A stretch of DNA of 64,000 nt, from NCBI GenBank assembly GCA_028689585.1, contig JAQVCW010000019.1, positions 22,612 to 86,611 of the forward strand, written 5' to 3'. A model generated the notes under the pieces. The model made no database searches and had not been told where the DNA came from. It was given only the letters and a program-made list of their open reading frames with translations. Both the position numbers and the translations under genes were made by a program. This DNA comes from Lachnospiraceae bacterium. Its GTDB lineage: Bacteria; Bacillota; Clostridia; Lachnospirales; Lachnospiraceae. This document shows, one piece after another, positions 35,253 through 43,485 of the stretch (positions are counted from its first letter, which is position 1; each line of letters starts with the position of its first letter).

Positions 35253-35499
35253 TTGCTAATTCTGTTTTTACCGTACATTTTTGTTTCTGCTTTTACTGTA
35301 CATTTTTGTTTTTGCTTGTTTTTTTGTTTCTGCTTTTTACTGTTCGCTCCCGTTTACCGGATACGGTTCCCACCGTATCTGGCAGCACGCGATGGGATGC
35401 ACGCAAACCGCAAATAACGCAGTTTTACGCTGCATTTCCCGGGATTTTGAGCAAAAACCGCTCAAAACTCCTGACGAAACAGCGGCGGGTGAATAGGAA
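35253..35499. other. Intergenic stretch between the two GntR genes
   Basis: It contains two to three imperfect copies of TTTCTGCTTTTACTGTACA (35283-35341), a perfect hairpin GATACGGT/ACCGTATC with a 4-base loop (35359-35378), and GAGC/GCTC and GCAG/CTGC small dyads. No gene was recognised. The hairpin could end the second GntR transcript but lacks a U-run. Confidence 0.5.
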
Positions 35500-36201
35500 C
35501 TACATAATACGGTCGGTTTTCATAATCACGTCAATGGATCTGACCGCATTATTATTATGCACTCTCAGCCAATGCCTCAGGCGCTCTTCGTCCTTATCAA
35601 AGATAGCCTGAATAATTTCCTGATGCTCCACAACTCCTGAAATATCTTTTTCACTGGATTGTTTTTTGAAAATATAATTGCTGTACATAAACGGATTCAC
35701 ACTGTGATAAAGATCTACCAGTTTTTTATTGCCGGAGCACTTCAGATACAGCTCATGAAATTCATTGTCCAGCATATAATTTTCCATGTACAATTCCACA
35801 TTGTTGTGGTCCGCATACCGCTTAATCACTTCCAGATGCTTGTTCACATTATCTGCCAGAGCGACGCGCAGCAATTTATTCAGTTGTACCGCTTCAATAA
35901 TTTCCTTGGTATAATACAGATCCATCATCAGACGAAGGCTGAAAATTTCTTTTGCATCCTCTTCGTTCATCGCCTTGATCTGCATCCCCTGACGCGGGAA
36001 ATTCTCAACTACCTGTTCTGATAAAAGCCGATTCAGGGCGAGCTTTACCGGTGTCTCACTGGTTCCGTACTTATTTGCCAGTTCCTTTGCCTGTATCCTC
36101 TGTCCCGGGTGAAGCTCCTGTCTTATAATATCCAGCTTAATATTTTTTGCAATTGTATCTACCAGAGTTTCTTTTGCCTCATTTTCCTGTTTCTTTGCCA
36201 T
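35500..36201 (-). CDS. GntR-family (FCD-type) transcriptional regulator, second copy
   Basis: The ATG at 36201 lies 4 bases behind GGGAGG and gives 233 residues; a TTG-led extension is less likely. N-terminal winged helix (IAKNIKLDIIRQELHPGQRI, then GTSETPVKLALNRL), C-terminal FCD-type helical domain with NEFHELYLKCSGN. It differs clearly from the first GntR protein. It has its own promoter with a tandem 20-bp repeat in the leader. It may control the long sugar-acid operon; this is inferred from position only. Confidence 0.87.
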   Translation of the reverse strand: MAKKQENEAKETLVDTIAKNIKLDIIRQELHPGQRIQAKELANKYGTSETPVKLALNRLLSEQVVENFPRQGMQIKAMNEEDAKEIFSLRLMMDLYYTKEIIEAVQLNKLLRVALADNVNKHLEVIKRYADHNNVELYMENYMLDNEFHELYLKCSGNKKLVDLYHSVNPFMYSNYIFKKQSSEKDISGVVEHQEIIQAIFDKDEERLRHWLRVHNNNAVRSIDVIMKTDRIM

Positions 36202-36220
36202 GTATCCTCCCACCAATATT

Positions 36221-36322
36221 TTCTATTTCCATCATGCATTTTCTATTTCCATCATGCACGGTGCAGCACATCGTCATATTTTTGAACGTATTAATTATAG
36301 TCTATCCATTTTCTTCCGTCAA
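36221..36322 (-). promoter_or_regulatory. Promoter and duplicated leader element of the second GntR gene
   Basis: TTGACG (36322-36317) and TATAAT (36299-36294) are 17 bases apart. In the leader an exact 18-base sequence (TTCTATTTCCATCATGCA on the plus strand) occurs at 36221 and 36241, a 20-bp tandem duplication, just upstream of the ribosome site. Confidence 0.75.
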
Positions 36323-36351
36323 CGAGAAAACCCGCTGCTGAGATGTGAAAA

Positions 36352-36380
36352 TGCGCCACCGGCGGCTGCCAGGTGACGCA
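36352..36380 (-). terminator. Terminator of the deacetylase genes
   Basis: Minus strand TGCGTCACC pairs with GGTGGCGCA (one U-G pair) around an 11-base loop, followed by TTTTC. It lies 16 bases behind the stop of the polysaccharide deacetylase-like gene. Confidence 0.65.
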
Positions 36381-36395
36381 CTTGTATTATATTTA

Positions 36396-37928
36396 CTACA
36401 TTTCCGGCACTGGTGTCGGACGGCTGCTGTCCCAGGCGGTGTTCACATCGAACAGATCAGAGAGCATATCCGGATTATAGTACATCCGGTATCCGTCCAG
36501 ATTTCTCCGGCCCTGGCGCATATAATTATCTCCATACTGCACCCAGTATTGAGAGGAATCCACATTGCAGAAGATATCAAATCCCTGACTCTTGAAATAG
36601 GTGAAGAACTGATTATCACTGGTGTACGGCTGCCAGTCCCCGATATCCGCACCAAACGCGAAGATCAGCACATCCGTATCGCCTACCACCGGCGCTACGT
36701 TGTTCAGCCAGCGCTCTGTGTCGGTCACGGTGGAGTCATATCCATAGGCTACCGGGTTAATGTGGCCCCAGGTATGACTGGCAAATTCCCAGCCATCCGC
36801 CTTCATGGCATTGGCCACTGCTGTCGCCGCATCCACATCTGCCTGCCAGTCAAAATCCGGATTCTCATCAAAGAACTTCTGCTGATACTCGGTCACACGG
36901 CTGGCTTCTCTGGTCTTGTATACCTCGTCGGTACGATAGCCCAGAACTCCCTCATAGCCGGTCAGCGCCAGAATGCCCTTATGTCCATGATAGGAAAAAT
37001 CCGGATGCTCCTTGACAAAGGTATCAATCAGCGGAACCATATCATAATCTCCGATGGACGTGCTTCCGTCGTCTTCAATATAGGTGTTTTTCACTTCACC
37101 GTTTTCATCCACGATCAGCTTATCTGCAAATCCGTCGCCTCCCATGTAATGATAGTAGCTCACATCATCCTGAGACAGCACAAATGGCTTTTTCCCCTCC
37201 GGCAGATAAATCTCTTTTCTGGATACGGTGCCGTCATCATTTATGGTGCACATATCATGCAGGCTGACCATCACAAATCCCTTATCATACATTTGCTGAA
37301 TAATACTGTTAAACTCGGAAATCGTGGTCATAACCTGATTGTAACCGCCCTCTTTGCTGTCTCCGTCAAAAGCTTTGTCGGTATCCTTAACCAATGTATG
37401 GAAAAACACATGGGTAACCTGATCCAGCGGATAAGACACACAGGAATCTTTCGCAGTCTGATATCCTGCCACAGCACTCTGCAGCTCAGTGTTGGAAGAG
37501 TAATCCGACGCAGACTGCAGCAGAGCCATCGCCCCGTCATAGTCATATTGTGCCGCCATCAGATTCGCACTGTCCAGTGCCTCATTACCGGTCACTGCCG
37601 TGCCGGCGCCTTCCGCTGCGGCCTGTGTCTCCGCTCCGTTTGCTCCTGCCGCATTTTCTTCAGTAACAGCAGAACCGCCTTCTCCTGCTGCCTCCGTTAC
37701 CAGGTTCTGTGCTGCTTCCGTAATGCTGCCTTCTCCCAAAGCACCTTCCGTCTGCACCACTGCACTGTTTTGTTTTCCTTTCGACTGCTTCAGTACTACT
37801 TCTCTCACCAGCACCACTGCCAGCGCAATGACTACCAGTAAAAGCAGTACAATAATGCATTTCATGATCAATTCATTTCTTCTGCGTTTTGCCCGCCGCT
37901 GTGAAATTCGCTGTTCTCTTTCATCCAC
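36396..37928 (-). CDS. Membrane-anchored NodB-like polysaccharide deacetylase homologue 1
   Basis: Starts at GTG 37928 behind GGGGAG. The 510-residue protein has a basic N-terminus and one membrane helix (about 22-45), a low-complexity Ala/Glu/Thr linker (about 55-120), and an extracellular domain from about residue 155. NodB-type landmarks are LSQDDVSYYHYM, where the metal-binding aspartate pair is embedded in QDDV rather than TFDDG, and FASHTWGH with the H-x3-H metal histidines. Related to peptidoglycan/polysaccharide N-deacetylases; the altered motif makes the activity uncertain. It is a tandem paralogue of the next gene. Confidence 0.8.
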   Translation of the reverse strand: MDEREQRISQRRAKRRRNELIMKCIIVLLLLVVIALAVVLVREVVLKQSKGKQNSAVVQTEGALGEGSITEAAQNLVTEAAGEGGSAVTEENAAGANGAETQAAAEGAGTAVTGNEALDSANLMAAQYDYDGAMALLQSASDYSSNTELQSAVAGYQTAKDSCVSYPLDQVTHVFFHTLVKDTDKAFDGDSKEGGYNQVMTTISEFNSIIQQMYDKGFVMVSLHDMCTINDDGTVSRKEIYLPEGKKPFVLSQDDVSYYHYMGGDGFADKLIVDENGEVKNTYIEDDGSTSIGDYDMVPLIDTFVKEHPDFSYHGHKGILALTGYEGVLGYRTDEVYKTREASRVTEYQQKFFDENPDFDWQADVDAATAVANAMKADGWEFASHTWGHINPVAYGYDSTVTDTERWLNNVAPVVGDTDVLIFAFGADIGDWQPYTSDNQFFTYFKSQGFDIFCNVDSSQYWVQYGDNYMRQGRRNLDGYRMYYNPDMLSDLFDVNTAWDSSRPTPVPEM

Positions 37929-38057
37929 TATTCCATTTCTCCCCTTTTTATTTTCTTAGCTGCTGTTTAATCCCATCACAGCAATCGTAATTATTATCGT
38001 ATCATATTTTCTATTAGGATACCATAAATAATTTATTAATATTCCTTAAGTCCCCGG

Positions 38058-39764
38058 TTAAATCTGCGGCACCGAAGCCGGACGCAGCGGATCCCATGCT
38101 TTGCTCACATCAAACAGATCGGAAAGCATGTCCGGATTATAAAACATCCTGTATCCATCAATATTTCTTCTGGCCTGGCGGACATAATTGCTCCGTAGCT
38201 GTACCCAGTATTCGGCGGAATCCACGCCGCAGAAAAAATCAAATCCTTTCGATTTAAGATAATCGAACCGGTCACCGGAATAGTCCGGCACGCCGCCGAT
38301 ATCTCCTCCAAATGCATAGATCAGCGTATCCGTATCCCCGATCAGCGGCTTCACGCGTTCATCCCATTTATCCGTATCCGCTTTAAACTGGTCAAAGGTG
38401 GTGGAATTTTCTCCCAGCCCCACATGCCCCCAGGTATGACTGGCAAAAATCCATCCATCCTTTTTCATGGCTTCCGCTACCTTTTTTGCCTCGGCGCATT
38501 CTTTCTCGTAGTCCGCCTCACTGAAATTCGGATTCTCCTGGAAGAATATTTCCTGATAGCCGTCCAGATTTTCTCTGGTCTGATAGCTGACATCCGTGCG
38601 GTATCCCAGGATGCCGTCATAGCCGGTCAGAGCCACATAACCCTTGGCTCCCCTGTAGGAAAAGTCCGGATGTTCCTCCAGGAAGCGGTCAATCAGCGGA
38701 ACCATATCATAATCACCCACAGAAATGCTTCCGTCCTCTTCTATATATTCATTCCGAATAGCCCCATTTTCATCCACCACCAGCTTTGAGGCAAATCCGT
38801 CACCATCCATATAGTGATAATAGCATACATCATCCTGTGACAGCACAAATGGCTTTTTCCCCTGCGGCAGCATGATACTGCCCGCGGAAAATTCCTTTTC
38901 GCCCTGAGCATTCGTCGCAGCCGATACCATATCATACAGCGTAACCAGCACATAACCATTATCATACATCTGCTGGATAATGCTGTTGAATTCATCAATC
39001 GTCACCATATATTGATTATATCCATCCTCATACTGATCACCGTCAAAAGCCTTTTTCGCATCCTTGATCAAGGTATGGAAAAATACATGGGTAATCTGCT
39101 CTATCGGATAAGGCTCGCAGGTGGATTTCGTGGCCTGATAGCTTCGAACCGCATCCTGCATGGCCGTGCTGTCGTTATATGCGGATGATTTCTGAAGCAG
39201 TTCAGAAGCCGCATCATAGTCATACATTGCCGCCATACGGTCCGCTGCTGCAATCAGTTCCCCTTCTGTAGAACCCGGCTTTTGGATTCCCGGAAGGACT
39301 CCCATCAGTTGATTTTTCAGACTGGCCGATTCCGCTGACTCTACCACAGTTGTCGTATTCGCAGCGACAGCAGTCTCATTCGGGCTATCCGCGGATGTGC
39401 CTGCCGCTGCTGCAGAAGTTCCTGTTCCGTCCTCTGCCGCTCCCGTATTTTCAGAACCGCCTTCCGCCAAAGCAGTACCCGTGCCGCTGCCAGCACCTGC
39501 CGCCGGCGCTTCCGTCATCTTTTCAGTCATGAACTTCAGCCTGGACTGCGTCTCTCCCTGGGCGAGCTGCGCCAGTTCTCCTTTTTGATATGTGTGCGCA
39601 CTATAATAATTCTGCCATACCAGCGCCGCCACAAGGACAACACAAAGAACCCCCAGGACGATCTCCAGACGTTTTATGACCGGATTGTTCCGGTTCGGAT
39701 TACGTCTTTTCCGCCTTGTATTCTGCCTTTTATCCACACCTTTTTTATTATTCCCCCGTACCAT
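38058..39764 (-). CDS. Membrane-anchored NodB-like polysaccharide deacetylase homologue 2
   Basis: GAGGAG places the start at ATG 39764 (568 residues). The layout matches homologue 1: basic N-terminus, one membrane helix (about 33-55), Ala/Gly/Ser/Thr-rich linker, then a deacetylase-like domain with LSQDDVCYYHYM and FASHTWGH. The last 60 residues (ARRNIDGYRMFYNPDMLSDL) are nearly the same in both. The pair arose by duplication. Substrate specificity or stage of use may differ. Confidence 0.8.
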   Translation of the reverse strand: MVRGNNKKGVDKRQNTRRKRRNPNRNNPVIKRLEIVLGVLCVVLVAALVWQNYYSAHTYQKGELAQLAQGETQSRLKFMTEKMTEAPAAGAGSGTGTALAEGGSENTGAAEDGTGTSAAAAGTSADSPNETAVAANTTTVVESAESASLKNQLMGVLPGIQKPGSTEGELIAAADRMAAMYDYDAASELLQKSSAYNDSTAMQDAVRSYQATKSTCEPYPIEQITHVFFHTLIKDAKKAFDGDQYEDGYNQYMVTIDEFNSIIQQMYDNGYVLVTLYDMVSAATNAQGEKEFSAGSIMLPQGKKPFVLSQDDVCYYHYMDGDGFASKLVVDENGAIRNEYIEEDGSISVGDYDMVPLIDRFLEEHPDFSYRGAKGYVALTGYDGILGYRTDVSYQTRENLDGYQEIFFQENPNFSEADYEKECAEAKKVAEAMKKDGWIFASHTWGHVGLGENSTTFDQFKADTDKWDERVKPLIGDTDTLIYAFGGDIGGVPDYSGDRFDYLKSKGFDFFCGVDSAEYWVQLRSNYVRQARRNIDGYRMFYNPDMLSDLFDVSKAWDPLRPASVPQI

Positions 39765-39891
39765 GTCCGTTCTCCTCTGATCTATCAACAAAAATCCCTT
39801 TTACCCTTTACTTTATCATCATTCTTCCGCCGTGTAAAGGCAGACATTTACAAAAACAGCGGCCCTTTATGCGCTCCCCTTCACTTTTTCC

Positions 39892-39920
39892 TTGAATTCA
39901 ATTTTCCCAAATGGTATGAT
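39892..39920 (+). promoter_or_regulatory. Promoter of the radical SAM/DUF4364 pair
   Basis: TTGAAT and TATGAT with an exact 17-base spacer on the plus strand, 60 bases ahead of the ATG at 39980. A GGAG-type ribosome site (GAAAGGAG) follows. Confidence 0.75.
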
Positions 39921-39979
39921 ATTAAAAAGCGCCGCTTTGCAATCCGCAGGAGGCTTTATCTTGAAAGGAGTCTTCCATA

Positions 39980-40918
39980 ATGAACTGGGATGGAAAGCCC
40001 TATCATTCTCTTGATTATGAACTAAAGGAACGTTTTGGGGAAAAAGTATATAAACTCTCCCTGAATGGGGGTATGACCTGCCCCAACCGGGATGGAACCC
40101 TGGGAAGCAGAGGCTGTATTTTCTGCAGCGAAGGCGGTTCCGGAGATTTTGCAGGAACCGCCTGCCAGCCTGTTTCACAGCAGATGGAAGCGCAAAAAGT
40201 TCTGTTGCAGAATAAGCCGCCGGTACAAAAATATATCGCATATTTTCAGGCGTATACCAATACTTATGCGCCTCTGCCTTATTTGAGACAGATTTTCACA
40301 GAAGCGATCACTCCGCCGGAAATCGCTGCACTGTCCATAGCCACCAGGCCCGACTGCCTTTCTCCTGAAGTCCTGGACCTTCTTGAGGAGCTAAACCAGA
40401 TCAAACCGGTTTGGGTTGAGTTGGGACTTCAGACGATTCATCCCGGGACGGCCGCTTTTATCCGGCGCGGTTACCCTCTTTCCTGTTTTGAGGCTTCCCT
40501 GGCCAGGTTAAGAGCCCGGCATCTGGAGGTTATCGTCCACACCATACTCGGGCTTCCCGGTGAGGGGGAAGATGAAATGCTGGAGACCGTTGATTATCTT
40601 GGTCACCAGGACATTCAGGGAATCAAGCTGCAGCTGCTGCATATTTTAAAAAATACCGATCTGGCAGAATACTATCAGGCGCACCCTTTCAGTGTATTGG
40701 CTCTGGATGAATATATCCGGCTGATTATCCGCTGCCTCGAAATCCTGCCCCCGGATATCGTCATTCACCGCCTTACCGGTGACGGCCCCAGAGATTTGCT
40801 GCTGGCTCCCCTCTGGAGTCTGGATAAGCGCCGGGTACTGAACACTCTGCACAAAGAATTAAAAAAGCAGGGGAGCTGGCAGGGGCGTTTCTATCAAAAG
40901 GAGGTATCTTATGTCTGA
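39980..40918 (+). CDS. Radical SAM protein, TIGR01212 (YhcC) family
   Basis: A 312-residue protein with the cluster motif CPNRDGTLGSRGCIFC (C-x8+-C-x2-C type) near residues 32-47, then the (beta/alpha) barrel segments SIATRPDCLS and VELGLQTIHP typical of Elp3-like radical SAM enzymes. Members of this family have no settled reaction; an RNA- or protein-modifying role is assumed. It overlaps the DUF4364 gene by 8 bases. Confidence 0.9.
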   Translation: MNWDGKPYHSLDYELKERFGEKVYKLSLNGGMTCPNRDGTLGSRGCIFCSEGGSGDFAGTACQPVSQQMEAQKVLLQNKPPVQKYIAYFQAYTNTYAPLPYLRQIFTEAITPPEIAALSIATRPDCLSPEVLDLLEELNQIKPVWVELGLQTIHPGTAAFIRRGYPLSCFEASLARLRARHLEVIVHTILGLPGEGEDEMLETVDYLGHQDIQGIKLQLLHILKNTDLAEYYQAHPFSVLALDEYIRLIIRCLEILPPDIVIHRLTGDGPRDLLLAPLWSLDKRRVLNTLHKELKKQGSWQGRFYQKEVSYV

Positions 40919-41429
40919 ACCATTTACACTTTACAAACTGATTGTTCTTTACATGCTGAAAAAAATTGATTTTGCGCTGACAAATTCCCAGATTTCGGAT
41001 TTCATTCTGGAACAGGGCTACACTACTTATTTTACTCTGCAGTCCGTGCTGTCAGAATTGTCCGATTCTGGTCTGGTCCGGCAGGAAACCATCCGAAACA
41101 GTTCCCACTATACTATTACCTCTGAGGGCGAGGAAACCTTGCGTTTCTTTGAGAACCGGATTTCCAGGACCATTCGCGATGACATCGACCGGTATCTGAA
41201 AGAAAATAAAATGAAGCTGCGCAATGAGGTATCTGTCCTGGCAGACTATTATCGAAACACCACCAACGAATTTAACGTCCGCTGCCGTGTGAAAGAAAAA
41301 TATTCCGACTTAATTGATTTGACACTGACCGTTCCGGATGAAAATCAGGCAAAAGCAATCTGCCAGCAATGGGATAAAAAATGCCAGATGGTTTATGAGT
41401 ATATCATGAAAGAACTGATGCAGGATTAG
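40911..41429 (+). CDS. DUF4364 winged-helix-like protein
   Basis: A 172-residue protein whose N-terminal half (KLIVLYMLKKIDFALTNSQI, then FTLQSVLSELSDSGLV) looks like a winged helix, followed by an alpha/beta domain (YRNTTNEFNVRCRVKEKYSD). It matches the Clostridial DUF4364 family as I know it. A transcriptional role is plausible but unproven. It is coupled to the radical SAM gene and is followed by the group II intron in convergent orientation. Confidence 0.88.
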   Translation: MSEPFTLYKLIVLYMLKKIDFALTNSQISDFILEQGYTTYFTLQSVLSELSDSGLVRQETIRNSSHYTITSEGEETLRFFENRISRTIRDDIDRYLKENKMKLRNEVSVLADYYRNTTNEFNVRCRVKEKYSDLIDLTLTVPDENQAKAICQQWDKKCQMVYEYIMKELMQD

Positions 41430-41501
41430 AACACGAACATTGATATTTCAGAAAAGCTGTGCACGAAGTGTTTTTATATCACAGGGCGCAGGCCTATACA
41501 A

Positions 41502-43405
41502 ATCGAGTAGGAGGCTAGCCATTAGTTGACTAGCCGACCTCTCACACCACCGTGCGTACCGTTCGGTACACGGCGGTTCTCTAGTTTTCACATATTTTCA
41601 GATAATAGTCAGTCATGGTCATATAACCTAGACTGGCTATTGTTTTATTGGTAAATACACTGTTTAGCATTACAGACGCTCTCCATATTCCTTTACGACA
41701 GTTTGCTAATTCATGTACTTTCCATTCAGGCACATCAAACTTCCTAATCATTCGATATCTTGTTTTGATTTTCTTCCACTGTTTCCAATATATTGCCCTA
41801 ATTCTTCGACGAAGCCATTCATCCACATCTCGCAGTATTCTTTTCATATCTGCAAGACCAAAGTAATTCACCCATCCTCTGATAAACTGCGTCAACTTTA
41901 ATGCTCTGTATTCATTTCCCCATCCGTTACTTCTTGATGTGAGTTCTTTCAACTTTGCTTTCATTTTCGCTATGGATTTTGGATGTACTCTGATTCTACA
42001 TTTTCCTTTACTTCGGTAAAAACTGTACCCTAGATATTTCACCTTGCTGATGTGTGCCACTTTTGTTTTCTCTCGGTTTACTTTCAGAAAAAGTTTCTCC
42101 TCAATATATGGCATGATGTTTTTCAAGGTTCTTTCTGCACTCTTTCTGCTTTTGCAGAAAATCATACAGTCATCTGCATATCTCACAAATCTATGTCCTC
42201 TGCTCGATAGTTCCTTGTCTAACTCATTCAGCATGATGTTACTTAGTAATGGACTTAATGGTCCACCTTGTGGCATACCAACTTCTGTCTTTTCAAATAC
42301 CCCTCTGCTGATAACTCCCGCATTGAGATATTTATGGATAAGCGAAATAACTCTTCCATCCTTGATAGTCCGTGATAATACTTCAATTAGCTTACTCTGA
42401 CACACTGTATCAAAGAACTTTTCTAAATCCATATCTACTACATACACATACCCGTCATCAACATTTCGTCGGCATTGTTTCAGTGCATCATGTGCACCTC
42501 TTTGTGGTCGAAAACCATAACTGTTTTCCGAAAACTGTTTCTCAAATATCGGAGACAGCACCTGTGTAATTGCCTGTTGAAATACGCGGTCAACTACAGT
42601 TGGCACTCCCAGTTTTCGAAATTCACCTTTTGTTTCTTTGGGTATTTCTACCCTACGGACTGGGTTGGGTTTGTATCTTCCATCCCTTAACTTCTGGACT
42701 AGTTGCATTTGATTGTCTTTGAGAAACGTTAGAAGTTCATCCACGCTCATCCCATCAACTCCGCCTGTTCCCTTGTTAGATTTCACTTTCTTGTATGCCT
42801 TATTAAGGTTGTCCGATTGTAAAATCTGTTCCATTAATCTGTCCGTCTGAAAATCTGTGATAGTGTCGTTGTTTTCAGTAATCCTTGAATAAGCGGACGC
42901 TTCGGCATACTCTTTCCGTTCCGCAGATACCATTTGCTGATAGCCCTCATTATGAAGTTGTCTGTCCTTAATTTCATTCTTGGTTACATTCATTAACTCA
43001 CACCTCCTAAAGTTCAGTCCTTCCTAACACGTTTGCAACCGCATTAGTACTATGACCTCGGCTGACTTCTCATGGCAAATCTTATTTCAACCATAACCGC
43101 AAGTTTTATGTTGCATTGGTTATGTCCATGAGACCTCCCCAGGTAAGAACGCAATCTTCCTCTCCATCTATCTGCCACATTTACTACAGTTAACTCCGAG
43201 TAGTTATTGGACTTTGATTTGTTTGGCAATCTTATCCTTAACGTATAGCCTTATGTGATTTCTGTTCGTCAGACCAGAGATTTGCCATCCGGCTTCCTTC
43301 AGATTCGCAGTCACCCACGACACCCTTGCCATTGGCTATGTCTTTCCCACTACTAGGGCAGACTAGGGACTTTAACCCCTTAGATTGCGCCCATGCTGGG
43401 CGCAC
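41502..43405 (-). mobile_element. Group II intron, probably bacterial class C (IIC)
   Basis: The intron begins with GTGCGCCC at 43405 on the minus strand, a standard group II 5' end. It contains a long structured 5' region (43405-42994), the maturase ORF, and a domain V hairpin (about 41580-41544; CCGCCGTG ... CGCACGGTGG around ACCGAACGGT). Domain VI follows (41541-41504) with a likely bulged branch-point A in CCTACTC, ending in AT near 41502. The exact 3' end may be off by one or two bases. The 5' exon ends in the T-run of a terminator, the preferred site of class C introns. Confidence 0.88.
41581..42993 (-). CDS. ltrA: Group II intron reverse transcriptase/maturase
   Basis: A 470-residue intron-encoded protein. 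RT domains: KVKSNKGTGGVDGMSVDEL, RPQRGAHDAL, GMPQGGPLSPLLSN and the catalytic FVRYADDC (YADD). The maturase X domain follows (FIRGWVNYFGLAD, then RIRAIYWKQWKKIKTR). There is no HNH endonuclease domain, as in class C introns. The stop codon directly abuts domain V. AGGAGG precedes the ATG. The frame is intact, so the intron may still be active. Confidence 0.95.
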   Translation of the reverse strand: MNVTKNEIKDRQLHNEGYQQMVSAERKEYAEASAYSRITENNDTITDFQTDRLMEQILQSDNLNKAYKKVKSNKGTGGVDGMSVDELLTFLKDNQMQLVQKLRDGRYKPNPVRRVEIPKETKGEFRKLGVPTVVDRVFQQAITQVLSPIFEKQFSENSYGFRPQRGAHDALKQCRRNVDDGYVYVVDMDLEKFFDTVCQSKLIEVLSRTIKDGRVISLIHKYLNAGVISRGVFEKTEVGMPQGGPLSPLLSNIMLNELDKELSSRGHRFVRYADDCMIFCKSRKSAERTLKNIMPYIEEKLFLKVNREKTKVAHISKVKYLGYSFYRSKGKCRIRVHPKSIAKMKAKLKELTSRSNGWGNEYRALKLTQFIRGWVNYFGLADMKRILRDVDEWLRRRIRAIYWKQWKKIKTRYRMIRKFDVPEWKVHELANCRKGIWRASVMLNSVFTNKTIASLGYMTMTDYYLKICEN

Positions 43406-43406
43406 C

Positions 43407-43443
43407 AAAAAAGTACCTCACGGGGAACGTAAGGTACTTTTTT
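43407..43443 (-). terminator. Terminator of the cell-wall hydrolase gene and intron insertion site
   Basis: AAAAAAGTACCT and AGGTACTTTTTT form a perfect 12-bp stem around a 13-base loop. On the minus strand it lies 43 bases behind the hydrolase stop and ends in six T residues and a G, immediately followed by the intron's first base. Confidence 0.92.
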
Positions 43444-43485
43444 ATTTGCTTTTTTGGAATTTACATCATTATTGTCTGAGTCATT

